Source of the DNA: Candidatus Eiseniibacteriota bacterium
GTDB taxonomy: Bacteria > Eisenbacteria > RBG-16-71-46 > CAIMUX01
Direction of reading: 5' to 3'
DNA: 46,052 bases
NCBI GenBank assembly: GCA_029569475.1
Contig: JAKQSZ010000023.1
Location: forward strand, 1 to 46,052
The position numbers and the translations under genes were made by a program. This document shows positions 1 to 8,766 of the stretch, piece after piece (within the stretch, counting starts at the first letter, position 1; each line of letters opens with the position of its first letter). Under the pieces are notes generated by a model, which worked only from the letters and a program-made list of their open reading frames with translations, ran no database searches and was not told where the DNA came from.

Positions 1-188
1 GGACGGATCGGCGGCGGGGTCCGTTCCACCCGGCGGCTGACCATGTTGACGACGTGACGACACCAGGAGTGGCAGGAGCGAGAAACGAGCCCAAACGGTC
101 TCGTCATGCCGAAGAATCCTCTGGCGCGGTCAACTGGCCGCCTCCGCCTTCGGCTATGTCGGTCTCGCAACACTATGCCTTCCACAAC
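1..188. other. window-edge segment, no supported gene
   Basis: No reading frame here looks like a protein I recognise. The three forward frames entering from the window edge either stop within about 60 bases or give proline/arginine-rich shadow sequence. It is probably the downstream flank of the DinB-like gene. Confidence 0.4.
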
Positions 189-692
189 CTAGATCTTTGG
201 CTCGGGCGCGCCGAAGAGGGCCCACTCCTCGCGCGCGGGGCCATAGGAGCCCGGGACGGTCAGCCCGGCCTGGCGCATCAACACCGTCATCTGCCCCCGG
301 TGGTGCGTTTGGTGAGTTATCAGGATCAGGAGGGTGATCCCGCGGGGCCATGACTTGCCGTACATGTCATCGGCCTGCTGCAAGGTCGCGTCGGTCCACT
401 CCCCGTGCACCCGATCCGTCAAGGCCTTCGTGGTCTCGCGGTAGGCATCGGCGATCTCTCGGGCCGTCGGCGGCAGCGGCGACTCCTCCTCGATCGTGCC
501 CAGAGCGAGCCCGGTCCGTCCCATCATCTCCGGCATCGAGGTCACGATGTGCCACGCGATACGCCCAAGCGTGCGGTCCTTCGGACCGACCTGCTGCCCC
601 AGAGACGCGTCGGTCAGCGAATCGAAGATCTTCTGCGTGACCTTCACTTCGTTTGCCCAAAGTGCCAGGAAGTCCTCAACCTTGTGAAACAT
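189..692 (-). CDS. DinB-family (DUF1572-like) metalloprotein
   Basis: This 167-residue protein is a full-length four-helix DinB/YfiT-type protein. The family holds a divalent metal with three histidines and includes thiol-dependent transferases and stress proteins of unknown substrate; it is unrelated to the DinB DNA polymerase. His48 (in RIAWHIV) and an HxxxH motif with His127 and His131 (in HQTHHRGQM) fit the metal triad. The ATG at 692 follows a strong AAAGGAGGAG site. It lies 95 bases downstream of galT on the same strand and could be co-transcribed with it. The substrate cannot be inferred. Confidence 0.85.
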   Translation of the reverse strand: MFHKVEDFLALWANEVKVTQKIFDSLTDASLGQQVGPKDRTLGRIAWHIVTSMPEMMGRTGLALGTIEEESPLPPTAREIADAYRETTKALTDRVHGEWTDATLQQADDMYGKSWPRGITLLILITHQTHHRGQMTVLMRQAGLTVPGSYGPAREEWALFGAPEPKI

Positions 693-787
693 GACTCCTC
701 CTTTCCGGCCCCCGTTGGCCGGACGCGTTGTGAATCGGGGAAGACCTCCGCGTCGTCTCGGATCGGAGAAAACAGGCGCCGTCGTCG

Positions 788-1798
788 TCAGCGTTCCTCC
801 CTGGTGAACTCGACCTGGCGCAGGTGTTCCGCCGCCCGCTCGGGCGAGGTGACATTGATGTAGATCCCCGAGCCGATCTCGAAGCCGGCGGCGGTGGTGA
901 CCCGTGGCGTGATGGCGAGGTACCAGTGAAGGAAGCGGACGTCCTCGTCGCCACTGGCCGCCGACCGGATGAAGTAGTTGTAGTCCGGCGCGCTCAGGCG
1001 ACGGCGAATCCGCCGGAGGGTATCCTTCAACAGCCCGGCCAGGTCATCCATCTCCCGGTCGTTGATCCAGGAGAAGGCGGCGTGGTGGCGCTTCGGAAAG
1101 ATGCGGGTTTCGTACGGAGAGCGAGAGGCGAAGGGACAGAGGGCCACAAAGTGCTCGGTCTCCCGCACGATCCGCACGCGTTCAGAGAGTTCCCCCTCGA
1201 TCATCTCGCAGTAGGCGCAGCGGCCGTTCGTGTCGTAGTGGAAGAGGGCATGCCGCCAGGGCTCCCGGACGTGCGGAGGAACGATCGGCGTCGCGATGAT
1301 CTGCGAATGCGGGTGCTCCAGAGACGTCCCCGCTGCCGGACCACAGTTGCGGAAGATGGTGACCAGGTTGACGCTGGGCACTGCTGCCAGGTAAAGGTGG
1401 CGCGCGCGATAGGCCCGCAGCATATCCCGCACGCCATCGACGGGCTGCGCATCGGGACCCCGGTCATGGTGCGGGGTCTCGATCACCACCTCCGCGATGC
1501 CGTGGCCGCCGGCGGCGAGGAAGGGGCCGTGCATGCGCCGGCTTCCCGGGTCGCCCGGATCCAGCGGAGCGAATTTGTTGGGCACCACCCGCACACGCCA
1601 GGAGCCGGAGGCTTCGATCACATGGACCGGCCCAGGAGTCATATCCTCGTGCCCGGCACAGAACGGGCAGTCCTCGCGAAAGGCCGGGACGGCGGGCTTC
1701 GGCGCTTGCTGTTCGGGAAAATCCGCGGGCCGTTGGGCACGCTCCTCGGCCACGATGACCCATTCTTTCGTGATGAAGTTCTGCCGGAACTCAGCCAT
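788..1798 (-). CDS. galT: galactose-1-phosphate uridylyltransferase
   Basis: GalT exchanges UMP between UDP-glucose and galactose 1-phosphate in the Leloir pathway. The 336-residue product has the catalytic HPH triplet (His162-Pro-His164, in SLEHPHSQI), where the second histidine carries the uridylyl group. The N-terminal zinc-type pair CPFC (Cys44, Cys47) and a second pair in CAYC near residue 215 are present. The frame is open further upstream, but the ATG at 1798 is preferred because GGAGGAGCAAGGGG precedes it and the protein then begins MAEFRQNFITKEWV, a typical GalT start. No galK or galE is nearby; the ROK kinase at 12.2 kb is the closest sugar kinase. Confidence 0.93.
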   Translation of the reverse strand: MAEFRQNFITKEWVIVAEERAQRPADFPEQQAPKPAVPAFREDCPFCAGHEDMTPGPVHVIEASGSWRVRVVPNKFAPLDPGDPGSRRMHGPFLAAGGHGIAEVVIETPHHDRGPDAQPVDGVRDMLRAYRARHLYLAAVPSVNLVTIFRNCGPAAGTSLEHPHSQIIATPIVPPHVREPWRHALFHYDTNGRCAYCEMIEGELSERVRIVRETEHFVALCPFASRSPYETRIFPKRHHAAFSWINDREMDDLAGLLKDTLRRIRRRLSAPDYNYFIRSAASGDEDVRFLHWYLAITPRVTTAAGFEIGSGIYINVTSPERAAEHLRQVEFTREER

Positions 1799-2339
1799 CT
1801 CCCCTTGCTCCTCCAGCCCACCCGTCCAGCGCAACGCGGTGGATGCGGGCTTGTCCGACCGCGGTGGATGCGGGCTTGTCCGACGTCGTGGCAGGGTGAC
1901 ATGAGTCGTCCGCGTCACTTGTCGACGCGTTCCGTCCGGAAGCAGCATACGGCATGTAACCGCCCTGGGGGTTGGGGATCTCCTGTGACCTCGGACAATG
2001 GATGGGTCCGGACCCTGTCCTGACCAGCCCTCGATCTGGATCGGACGACCTGATAGCCTCGGTAAAGAACTGGGGGACGGATCCGGCCGCCGCAGGGGGA
2101 CAGCGACAGGGAATCGGCGACACTACGTGGGCGACACGACGTGGGCGGCACGGAGTCGGCGGCACGGATTGGGGCCGCATGGGGTGGGCGGTACGGAGTC
2201 GGCGGCTTCGAGTCGGCGGCAAGGAGGGGGTGTGGGACTCGGGGAGTCAGCGAGCAGGTCGAAGCAGGCGTGGATGCCGCTCCAAGGAGCCGGCAGCACC
2301 CTTCCTCACAGGTGTACGGACCGCGATTCCGGCCGAAAG
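1799..2339. other. intergenic region with tandem duplication and GC-rich repeats
   Basis: This divergent gap separates galT (-) from the lipoprotein gene (+). It holds a 25-bp tandem duplication at 1836-1885 and, at about 2116-2225, repeated GGCGG-CACG-GAGTC words. Long reading frames crossing it are compositional shadows. It must hold the promoters for both flanking genes, but none was clear. Confidence 0.5.
1836..1885. repeat. 25-bp tandem duplication
   Basis: Two adjacent copies (1836-1860 and 1861-1885) match in the first 24 bases and differ in the last. The array lies just upstream of the galT start and contains the word GGATGCGGGCTTGTCCGA in each copy. Confidence 0.8.
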
Positions 2340-3074
2340 GTGTTGCCGCGGGCAAATCCCCTGGACGTCATCGCAGGGACGGCTGCCCTGGCAGCCGCGT
2401 TGATTGCCGGTTGCCTCCTTCCGCCACAGCTCGGCCGCGCGCCAACGCCGGGTCCCGCGTTCCCACGATCCGACAGCGCGCCCCCGGCGGGAGTCCCGTC
2501 TTCAGAGCCGGCCGACCGAAGGGAAACCGCGGCGCCGCAACGCGGCGGCGCACCCGAGCCGGCCTCTCCCGGCGCGGAAAGATTCCCCGAGCGGGGCTCC
2601 GGGGCGCCCGCGAGACTCCCTGCGGAAACCGGCCCTCTCGGCGACGAGCACACGGAGCGCTCCGACATCTACGACGATGAGATCCCCGAAGAGAACGATC
2701 CGTACAGCGACGGGATCTCGGAAGAGGACGACCCTTCCGGCGACGGGGCCTCGAAGGAGGACGATCTTCGCGGCGGCGGGGTCCCGGAAGTGCGCGACCC
2801 CAACGGTGATGAGTTCTCGGAAGAGGGCGGTTCCTACGATGAGTCAACCACCGCCCGCTTGCTGGAGGCCGCGTCGCGCGATCTGGCGGTGGCCGATTCG
2901 CTCGTCCATGCAGGCGCGCTCCGGCCGCTGGCCGCTCCCGCGCGCGATCGCCTGGAATCCGCTTGGGAGCTTTCGCGGCAGGCCCGACGGGCAGCCGACC
3001 GGGGAGACGCGGTTGTGGCCTCCGAGCTGGCCGCCCGGGCCCGTTCCACCGCCGCGGAGGCGTTGCGTCCATGA
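2340..3074 (+). CDS. putative lipoprotein with 11-residue acidic repeats
   Basis: I recognise no family. A signal-peptide-like stretch (hydrophobic IAGTAALAAALIAG) ends in the lipobox I-A-G-C, with Cys25 if translation starts at the GTG at 2340. A Pro/Ala-rich linker follows, then five 11-residue acidic repeats (about residues 111-165), then an Ala/Arg-rich helical C-terminus (about residues 170-244) that may form a coiled coil. The start is uncertain: the frame is open back to 1998 and no good ribosome-binding site precedes 2340, so it was chosen from the signal peptide. Its stop overlaps the yitT start as ATGA, implying coupled translation. It may act at the cell surface; function unknown. 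Confidence 0.5.
   Translation: MLPRANPLDVIAGTAALAAALIAGCLLPPQLGRAPTPGPAFPRSDSAPPAGVPSSEPADRRETAAPQRGGAPEPASPGAERFPERGSGAPARLPAETGPLGDEHTERSDIYDDEIPEENDPYSDGISEEDDPSGDGASKEDDLRGGGVPEVRDPNGDEFSEEGGSYDESTTARLLEAASRDLAVADSLVHAGALRPLAAPARDRLESAWELSRQARRAADRGDAVVASELAARARSTAAEALRP
2670..2834 (+). repeat. 33-bp x 5 in-frame tandem repeat
   Basis: Five 33-bp units encode YDDEIPEENDP, YSDGISEEDDP, SGDGASKEDDL, RGGGVPEVRDP and NGDEFSEEGGS. Units have diverged at nucleotide level but keep length and acidic character. Confidence 0.85.
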
Positions 3075-3967
3075 TCGGATCACGCATCGACAGCCTGGGT
3101 CAGGGCTCCAGCGCGCGCCGGACCCTCTGGGACTACTTCCAGATCCTGGTCGGCGCCCTTCTCGTCGCCTTGGGCACGAATCTCTTCTTCGTCCCGAACA
3201 ACGTGGTTTCCGGCGGCATCACGGGCATCGCCATCCTGGCGCACACGCTCTTTCACACGCCGGTCGGCGTCGGGGTGTTCGTCCTGAACATTCCCCTGCT
3301 CTATCTCGGCTGGCGGCACGCCGGTGGTCACCGGTTCTTCATTCGGACGGTGGTGGCGGTGGTGGTGCTGTCGGTAGGCATTGACCTGACGGCCCCCTAC
3401 CTCGAATCTCCGACCTCGGACCGGCTGCTCATCATCTGCTACGGAGGCCTGTTGGACGGGCTCGGCCTCGGACTGGTGTTTCGCGGACGGGGCACGACCG
3501 GAGGAACCGACATCCTGGCGCGCCTCGCCCACCGCTTCCTGGGCCTGCAGCTCGGGCAGTCCCTGCTCATCATGAATGTCGTGATCTTCGCCGGAGCGGC
3601 GTTTCTTTACGGTCTCGAGGCCGTCATGGTCGCCCTCGCCCTGGCGTTCGTCTCAGCGCGCGTGGTGGACCTGATCCAGGAGGGCTTCACCCACTCGAGG
3701 ATGGCGGTCATCATCACCGACCGGCCCGAGGAGGTCTGCAAGGCTGTCTTCGCCCGGCTTTCCCGCGGGGTCACCATCCTCAGTGGCCAGGGCGGCTATA
3801 GCGGTCAAACCCGGCCGGTGCTGCTCGTTGTCATATCCGCTCCGGAACTGGTGCGCCTGAAACGGCTGCTGGCCGACGTGGACCCACAGGCCTTCGTCAC
3901 CATCGCCCCGGTCAAGGAGGTCATCGGCGAGGGTTTCACTCCACTGCCGGCGGATCACGAGACGTGA
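3071..3967 (+). CDS. YitT-family membrane protein (DUF161 + DUF2179)
   Basis: This 298-residue protein matches the YitT family of bacterial multi-pass membrane proteins, whose function is not established. The N-terminal part carries five to six membrane segments with the family-typical FFVPNNVVSGGITGIA (about residues 38-53) and a glycine-rich GRGTTGGTDILARL. The C-terminal 85 residues form a cytoplasmic DUF2179-type domain (VITDRPEEVCKAVFARL...GVTILSGQGGYSG). The ATG at 3071 overlaps the lipoprotein stop, so the two are coupled. The 3' end overlaps the convergent treY gene by 13 bp (3955-3967). Confidence 0.9.
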   Translation: MIGSRIDSLGQGSSARRTLWDYFQILVGALLVALGTNLFFVPNNVVSGGITGIAILAHTLFHTPVGVGVFVLNIPLLYLGWRHAGGHRFFIRTVVAVVVLSVGIDLTAPYLESPTSDRLLIICYGGLLDGLGLGLVFRGRGTTGGTDILARLAHRFLGLQLGQSLLIMNVVIFAGAAFLYGLEAVMVALALAFVSARVVDLIQEGFTHSRMAVIITDRPEEVCKAVFARLSRGVTILSGQGGYSGQTRPVLLVVISAPELVRLKRLLADVDPQAFVTIAPVKEVIGEGFTPLPADHET

Positions 3968-6900
3968 CCGGGGAGAGGTGATTCCACGCCGGTTCTCCCG
4001 ATCAGCTCCAGCAACGCGACAGGCCAGGTAGAGAGCACATCGGCCAGGCGCATCGGGAGGAGCCCGCCATCGACTCCGTCGTCTGCGGCCGGCCTTCCCC
4101 CGGTGAAACGATCCTGCCAGACCCCGCCGAGGTCGGGGAGCAGAAGCCGAGTGTCCCCCCAGATCTCCTCTCCGACAGGATCGACCTCGACGCCTCCGGT
4201 CAGACCCAGCACCAGCCTCGGCACGACGACCAGGATCGCTTGTCCCGGGCGCCGGCGCAGGAAGGCGACGACGTGCGCGGCGCGCGCCCCTTTCACCTCG
4301 ACCGGTTCGTACGATCCCTCGGAGAAGACCTCGGGGCAACGGCGCCGCACTTCGAGGGCGCGCCGGATGGTGTACAACTTCGCATCGCCGGAGGCCCGAT
4401 CCTCCGGCAGAACCGGCCCGCCATCGGACGAGTGTCTCGTCAAGCCATCGAGCGCGGCCCGCCGTGCTTCGAAGTCCACCGGACGCCGGTTGTCCGGATC
4501 GACCATGCTCAGGTCCCAGAACTCGGTCCCCTGGTAGATGTCCGGAACGCCGGGGCAGGTGAGCTTCAACAACGTCTGGGAGAGCGCGTTGATCCGGCCG
4601 AAGTGGGCGATGCGCCGGCTGAAGGCGGAAACCTCTTCCCGGAACCGGCCGCGCCCCTCGCCGCTCAGACTCCACTCGATGAAGTGGGCGACCGCGGCAT
4701 CATAGGCTTCGTTGGGATTGATCCAACTCGAGTGAACCTTCGCTTCCTTGACCGCCTTGCGCAGGTAGGAGGACAGCCGCTCGATGTACTCCGCCGGCGG
4801 CCGCCCGTCGAGCCCCGCCTCGGACTCCGCAACGGGCCAGGTGCCGACCAGGGTCTGATAGAGGAAGTACTCGTCGTTTCGATCGGGAGCGCGCTCGTCG
4901 TCGACCACGCGCCGGCCCGCGGCGTTGAGGCGGCGCCAGCGCGTGACGGTGGCCCGCCACTCCCCCGGCATCTCCGAGAGCACGGTCAGGCGCGCCCGGT
5001 GATCCTCGCCCCGTTTGGTGTCGTGCGTCGCCGTGGCCAGGAGGGTGTGCGGCCAGCAGCGCAGCCGGGTCTGGTTGCCCCGGTGGAACACATCCACCGG
5101 ACGGCCGAACCGGTCGGGGTCGCCACCCACCTCGTTCAGCGCCAGCAGGCGGTTGTACACGTAGAAGGCGGTGTCCTCCGCGCCCTTGGCCATCACCGGA
5201 CCGGTGACCTGCTGGAAGCGCAGGACAAAGCGGACGACCTCGGGCCGCTCGGCCTCGGCGAACTCATGGAGGTTGGCCAGCAGCAACACGTCCCTCAGAA
5301 AGTCAACCACCTCGCGCGCCGCACGCCGCACGCGGGTGCGGGCGCGCGCGACCGCCAGCTCGATCTCCTGCCGGTCCCCCGGCTGCGGCCCCTGCGCATC
5401 GCGAATGTACGTGCGATAGACGCCCATGCAGGAGATCACCTCACGCAGGGCGAAGACCAGGCTGTTCATGGTGAAGTCACGGTAGTGACGGTTGCGGGAG
5501 GCGATGCCGAGAAGCTGAAGGGCGAGCGAGTTGATTTCGCCGGACATCGACTCCTGCATGATCTGCTTCTTGCAGGCACACACCAGATCCCGGTACCCGT
5601 CCTCCACATCGGTCAGGCCGGCGTAGAGCCGGGCGAATGTCTTCTCGTGGGCGGCATCGATGAAGAGCCCCGCGACATCGTTGAGAAAGTCGTAGCCGGT
5701 CGTTCCGGCCACCGCCCAATCGGTCGGCAGATCCTCTCCGGGAGAGAGGATCTTCTCGGCGACGACATAGAGGCAGTCGGCCGGTTCGCCGGGCGGCGGG
5801 CACCCCGGCGTCTCGGTCAAGGTCATCACGGAGACCGGCACGGGAGCCGGTGGCGTTCCGGCCGCGTGCGCCTCGCCGCCGGGCACGGGAGCCAGGGGAG
5901 TCTCGGCCGAGAAGGTCTCGCCGCCGGGCTTGGGAGCCGGTGGCGTATCGGCCACGAGGGTCTCGCCGCCGGGCTTAAGAGCCGGTGGAGTATCGGCCAC
6001 GAGGGTCTCGCCGCCGGGCTTGGGAGCCGGTGGCGTATCCGTGACTGGTATCTCGGCCGCTAACGATCCGGCTCTCGGAGACTCGCCCTCCGAGGTGGCT
6101 GCGGCCTGGAGCTGGGCGAAGTAGGACACAGGATCCCAGAGGCCATCGGGGTGGTCGACTCGCAGCCCCGTGATGACACCCTCACGGACCAGGCGCAGCA
6201 CCAGGCGATGGGTGGCCTCGAAGACCGCGGGCTCCTCGACCTTGATCGCGGCGAGGCTGTTCACGTCGAAGAAGCGGCGGTAGTTGATCTCCTCAGTGGC
6301 CACCTTCCAGAAGGCGGGGCGGTAGGATTGGCCGGCGATGAGCGCATCGAGTTCATCAAAACTCGCCGGTTCCCCGGGAACCCCGTTGATCTCGGCCACG
6401 CGCTCGGTGATGGTCCGCTCCAGATCCGTGTTGCGCTCCAGGAGTTGGCCGAGCCTCCGCTTGATGACTTCCTTCTCCCGGTTACGTTCTTCCAGCTTGT
6501 CCGCCGGCAAGGCCTGGCGCGGCGGCAGATACCCCAGCGCGGTCACGATGCTCTGCAGTTCGTGGAGGTCGGGATGATCTTCGCCCAACGACGGCCGCAC
6601 CGAGTCGATCACCGACTGGAGCAGCGGGATCCACGTGGCAGGAGCGGTCGGCAGGCGCCAATCGTGGTAGTTCAGAACGAAGGCGCCGCTCTCGTAGGCC
6701 AGGCGGAAGTCGCCGTTCTCCAGGACAGTGCCGTACTGGTCGCCCAGAACCGGTAGAAGCACCCGATCGGCCAGTTCCCCCCGCACGGGACGCCAGTCGA
6801 TGTCGAAGTGTCCCGCGTAGAGCGAGGCCGGCCCGTTTTCCAGGATATCCATCCACCAATGGTTGGCCGAATCGGCGATACCCATGTGGTTGGGAACGAT

Positions 6901-7170
6901 GTCGAGGAGGATGCCCATGCCGAGGGTCCGCGCCCGGCCGGCGAGGCGGCTCAGCTCTTCCTCGGTTCCCAGTTCCGGATGGATCCTCTCATGGGCGACC
7001 ACGTCGTAGCCGCTCGCGGCCGCCGACTGCAGGATGGGCGATAGGTAGAGGTCGCTTACTCCGAGCTGGTGCAGGTAGTCGAGCAGGCCCTCCACGTCCG
7101 AGAACCGGAACTGAGGACCCAGTTGCAGGCGGTACGTGCAGCGCGGAATCCTTCGAGGTGTGCCGGCCAA
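3955..7170 (-). CDS. treY: maltooligosyl trehalose synthase
   Basis: TreY is a GH13 intramolecular transglycosylase that turns the reducing-end alpha-1,4 bond of a maltodextrin into the alpha,alpha-1,1 bond of trehalose; TreZ then releases trehalose. GH13 regions are visible: DIVPNHM (Asp90-His95), GLRVDHPDG near residue 335 (nucleophile Asp), VVAEKIL near residue 470 (acid/base Glu) and THDTKRGED (region IV). At 1071 residues it is longer than usual (roughly 720-950), largely from a 75-residue Pro/Gly repeat at 379-453 inserted between regions II and III. The start is a TTG at 7170; the AGG of its ribosome-binding site overlaps the upstream SDR stop (TGAGG). It is last in a cupin-SDR-treY operon. 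No treZ is in the window. Confidence 0.93.
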   Translation of the reverse strand: MAGTPRRIPRCTYRLQLGPQFRFSDVEGLLDYLHQLGVSDLYLSPILQSAAASGYDVVAHERIHPELGTEEELSRLAGRARTLGMGILLDIVPNHMGIADSANHWWMDILENGPASLYAGHFDIDWRPVRGELADRVLLPVLGDQYGTVLENGDFRLAYESGAFVLNYHDWRLPTAPATWIPLLQSVIDSVRPSLGEDHPDLHELQSIVTALGYLPPRQALPADKLEERNREKEVIKRRLGQLLERNTDLERTITERVAEINGVPGEPASFDELDALIAGQSYRPAFWKVATEEINYRRFFDVNSLAAIKVEEPAVFEATHRLVLRLVREGVITGLRVDHPDGLWDPVSYFAQLQAAATSEGESPRAGSLAAEIPVTDTPPAPKPGGETLVADTPPALKPGGETLVADTPPAPKPGGETFSAETPLAPVPGGEAHAAGTPPAPVPVSVMTLTETPGCPPPGEPADCLYVVAEKILSPGEDLPTDWAVAGTTGYDFLNDVAGLFIDAAHEKTFARLYAGLTDVEDGYRDLVCACKKQIMQESMSGEINSLALQLLGIASRNRHYRDFTMNSLVFALREVISCMGVYRTYIRDAQGPQPGDRQEIELAVARARTRVRRAAREVVDFLRDVLLLANLHEFAEAERPEVVRFVLRFQQVTGPVMAKGAEDTAFYVYNRLLALNEVGGDPDRFGRPVDVFHRGNQTRLRCWPHTLLATATHDTKRGEDHRARLTVLSEMPGEWRATVTRWRRLNAAGRRVVDDERAPDRNDEYFLYQTLVGTWPVAESEAGLDGRPPAEYIERLSSYLRKAVKEAKVHSSWINPNEAYDAAVAHFIEWSLSGEGRGRFREEVSAFSRRIAHFGRINALSQTLLKLTCPGVPDIYQGTEFWDLSMVDPDNRRPVDFEARRAALDGLTRHSSDGGPVLPEDRASGDAKLYTIRRALEVRRRCPEVFSEGSYEPVEVKGARAAHVVAFLRRRPGQAILVVVPRLVLGLTGGVEVDPVGEEIWGDTRLLLPDLGGVWQDRFTGGRPAADDGVDGGLLPMRLADVLSTWPVALLELIGRTGVESPLPGHVS
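5812..6036 (-). repeat. 45-bp x 5 in-frame repeat inside treY
   Basis: Five units encode a 15-residue Pro/Gly motif, TPPAPKPGGETLVAD and variants (residues 379-453). The first two differ at a single residue (A/L), suggesting recent duplication, while distal units have drifted. The array splits the GH13 barrel between catalytic regions II and III. Confidence 0.9.
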
Positions 7171-7180
7171 ACGGCGGACC

Positions 7181-8287
7181 TCAGACGAACAGGTTCCAGG
7201 TCTCGTCGTCCGGCCGGCGAGTACCCGTCAGGATCGAAAAGAGCGCCAGCACCCCAAAGGCAGTGAGCGCGCCGGCCGCCAGGGCCAACCGGTGCCGGCT
7301 CAGCCAGCCGGGCTGATCCCCATCCTCGGAGTCGTCAAAGTAGCCGGCGATCCCGGGGTCGTCGTCCAGGGGTTCCCACAGATTGTCCGGGCGCTCGGGA
7401 TCCTCGGGCTCGTTCGTGAGCTGCCCCGACCAGTCCTGATCGGCCAGGAACCGCTCCACGAACTCGGGGAGCGGCACACGGGCCAGGATCTCCTTCAGGA
7501 GAGGCTCGCTGAAACTGACCTCCTGCCGCCCCTGGTCCACGGAATAGCAGATTGCCTCCGCGATCACGTCGGGCTGGTAGACGGGCGGCAGCGGACGCGG
7601 GCGGCTGGCCAGCCGCGAACGCGAACGGGAATAGCGCGGCGTGTTGATCGACGGAAGCTCCACCAGCGTCAGCCGCACACGGCTGCGCTCATGGAGCAGC
7701 TCAGAGCGGACGGATTCGGTAAAGGCCCGCACCGCCTGGCTGGCGCCGCCGTAGGCCGCCTGCAACGGCAGGTGCCTCGCCGCCCGGGCCGAGGCGACCT
7801 GGACGATGACGCCGCTGTCGCGCGCGACCATCCTGCGCAGCGCGGCCAGAGTCCCGTAGACCGTGCCGAGGTAGGTGACCTCCGTCACGCGGCGATACTC
7901 CGAAGGAGGCGTCTCCTGGAAGGGAGCGAAGACCGTGGCGCCGGCAATGTTGATCCAGACATCCGGCGGTCCGAAGGCCTCCTCGATCTCTTCCGCGGCG
8001 GCCTCGACCTGGTCGGGGTCGGTCACGTCGATGCACAGCGCCAACGGCGTGCCTCCCAGTTCGGTGACCTCACGGGAAGCGGCTTCCAGGCCGGCGCGCC
8101 CCCGGGCCAGAAGGGCGACGCGATCGCCCCGCCGGGCGAAGGCGTGGGCGGTGGCGCGGCCGAGCCCCGAAGAGGCTCCGGTGATCACTACGGTCTTCGG
8201 TAGGTGTTCCTTCTGCTGCGGGGAGCGCTCCCCGGGCATGGCATCTCCATCCTGCGCGAGCGCATCCGACACATCCCTCTCCGTCAT
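7181..8287 (-). CDS. SDR-family protein lacking the catalytic lysine
   Basis: A short-chain dehydrogenase/reductase fold with the nucleotide-binding TGASSGLG motif (residues 37-44), an NNAG-equivalent NIAG (113-116), catalytic Ser166 and catalytic Tyr179. The expected YxxxK is Y-G-G-A-S, so Ser183 replaces the catalytic lysine. Thr138 sits where the tetrad Asn is usual, which I recall as common in this subfamily (EVTYLG). After the domain comes an acidic linker (PDNLWEPLDDDPG) and one C-terminal membrane helix (about residues 335-355), so it is membrane-anchored. The ATG at 8287 was chosen because it overlaps the upstream cupin stop as ATGA and follows GAGGAG. It may bind NAD(P) without classic redox activity. 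Confidence 0.88.
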   Translation of the reverse strand: MTERDVSDALAQDGDAMPGERSPQQKEHLPKTVVITGASSGLGRATAHAFARRGDRVALLARGRAGLEAASREVTELGGTPLALCIDVTDPDQVEAAAEEIEEAFGPPDVWINIAGATVFAPFQETPPSEYRRVTEVTYLGTVYGTLAALRRMVARDSGVIVQVASARAARHLPLQAAYGGASQAVRAFTESVRSELLHERSRVRLTLVELPSINTPRYSRSRSRLASRPRPLPPVYQPDVIAEAICYSVDQGRQEVSFSEPLLKEILARVPLPEFVERFLADQDWSGQLTNEPEDPERPDNLWEPLDDDPGIAGYFDDSEDGDQPGWLSRHRLALAAGALTAFGVLALFSILTGTRRPDDETWNLFV

Positions 8288-8766
8288 CGCGTCAGCTCCT
8301 CGATCCATTCCTGAAACCGCGGGTACTCCCGCAGCAGTTTCGCGCGGTCTCCCGCCTCGTAGTCACCCACGTCGAAACCCGGCGCCATGGTGGTGCCGAG
8401 CAACGCGAAGCGACCGCCCTGAGCCAGCCGTGATCCTTGCCAGACACCCGCCGGCACGACCGCCTGGGGACGCATCCCCGCCTCCAGATCCGTCCCGAGC
8501 CATAAGATCCGGCCTTCACCGTCCGGAGACAGCTGCAGCATCTCGACCGGATCCCCCACATAGAAATGGAAGACTTCATCAACGGTCAGACGATGCAGGG
8601 CGGAGAAAGAATGCGGGGTGACCAGGTAGTAGATCGCCGTGCCGGCCGAACGGGAGCCCCCGCCGTCGCCATTGACGGGGGAGCGCCAGGTCTCCCGGAA
8701 GTAGCCTCCCTCCATCGGGTGCGGCCGCAGGTCGAGCAGGGAGATCACGCCATCAGCGTCCAGCAT
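8284..8766 (-). CDS. DUF985-type cupin protein
   Basis: This 160-residue protein is a full-length Cupin_5/DUF985 member. Hallmarks are HPMEGGYFRETWRS (residues 16-29), IYYLVTPHSFSALHRL, FHFYVGDPVEML, VVPAGVWQGSRL and LLGTTMAPGFDVGDYE. The fold is a single small beta-barrel; the family function is not established, though some relatives have been linked to sugar isomerisation. It is first in an operon with the SDR gene (4-base overlap) and treY, which hints at carbohydrate metabolism without proving it. Confidence 0.9.
   Translation of the reverse strand: MLDADGVISLLDLRPHPMEGGYFRETWRSPVNGDGGGSRSAGTAIYYLVTPHSFSALHRLTVDEVFHFYVGDPVEMLQLSPDGEGRILWLGTDLEAGMRPQAVVPAGVWQGSRLAQGGRFALLGTTMAPGFDVGDYEAGDRAKLLREYPRFQEWIEELTR

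Noticed and set aside
824..2023. Long plus-strand frame opposite galT
   Set aside because: It is an antisense shadow of galT: Arg/Gly/Val-rich, no domain, no ribosome-binding site. Such shadows are expected at this GC content.
4240..6063. 607-residue plus-strand frame opposite treY
   Set aside because: Mirror of treY codons; composition (His/Arg/Gly/Leu) and repeats come from the treY array.
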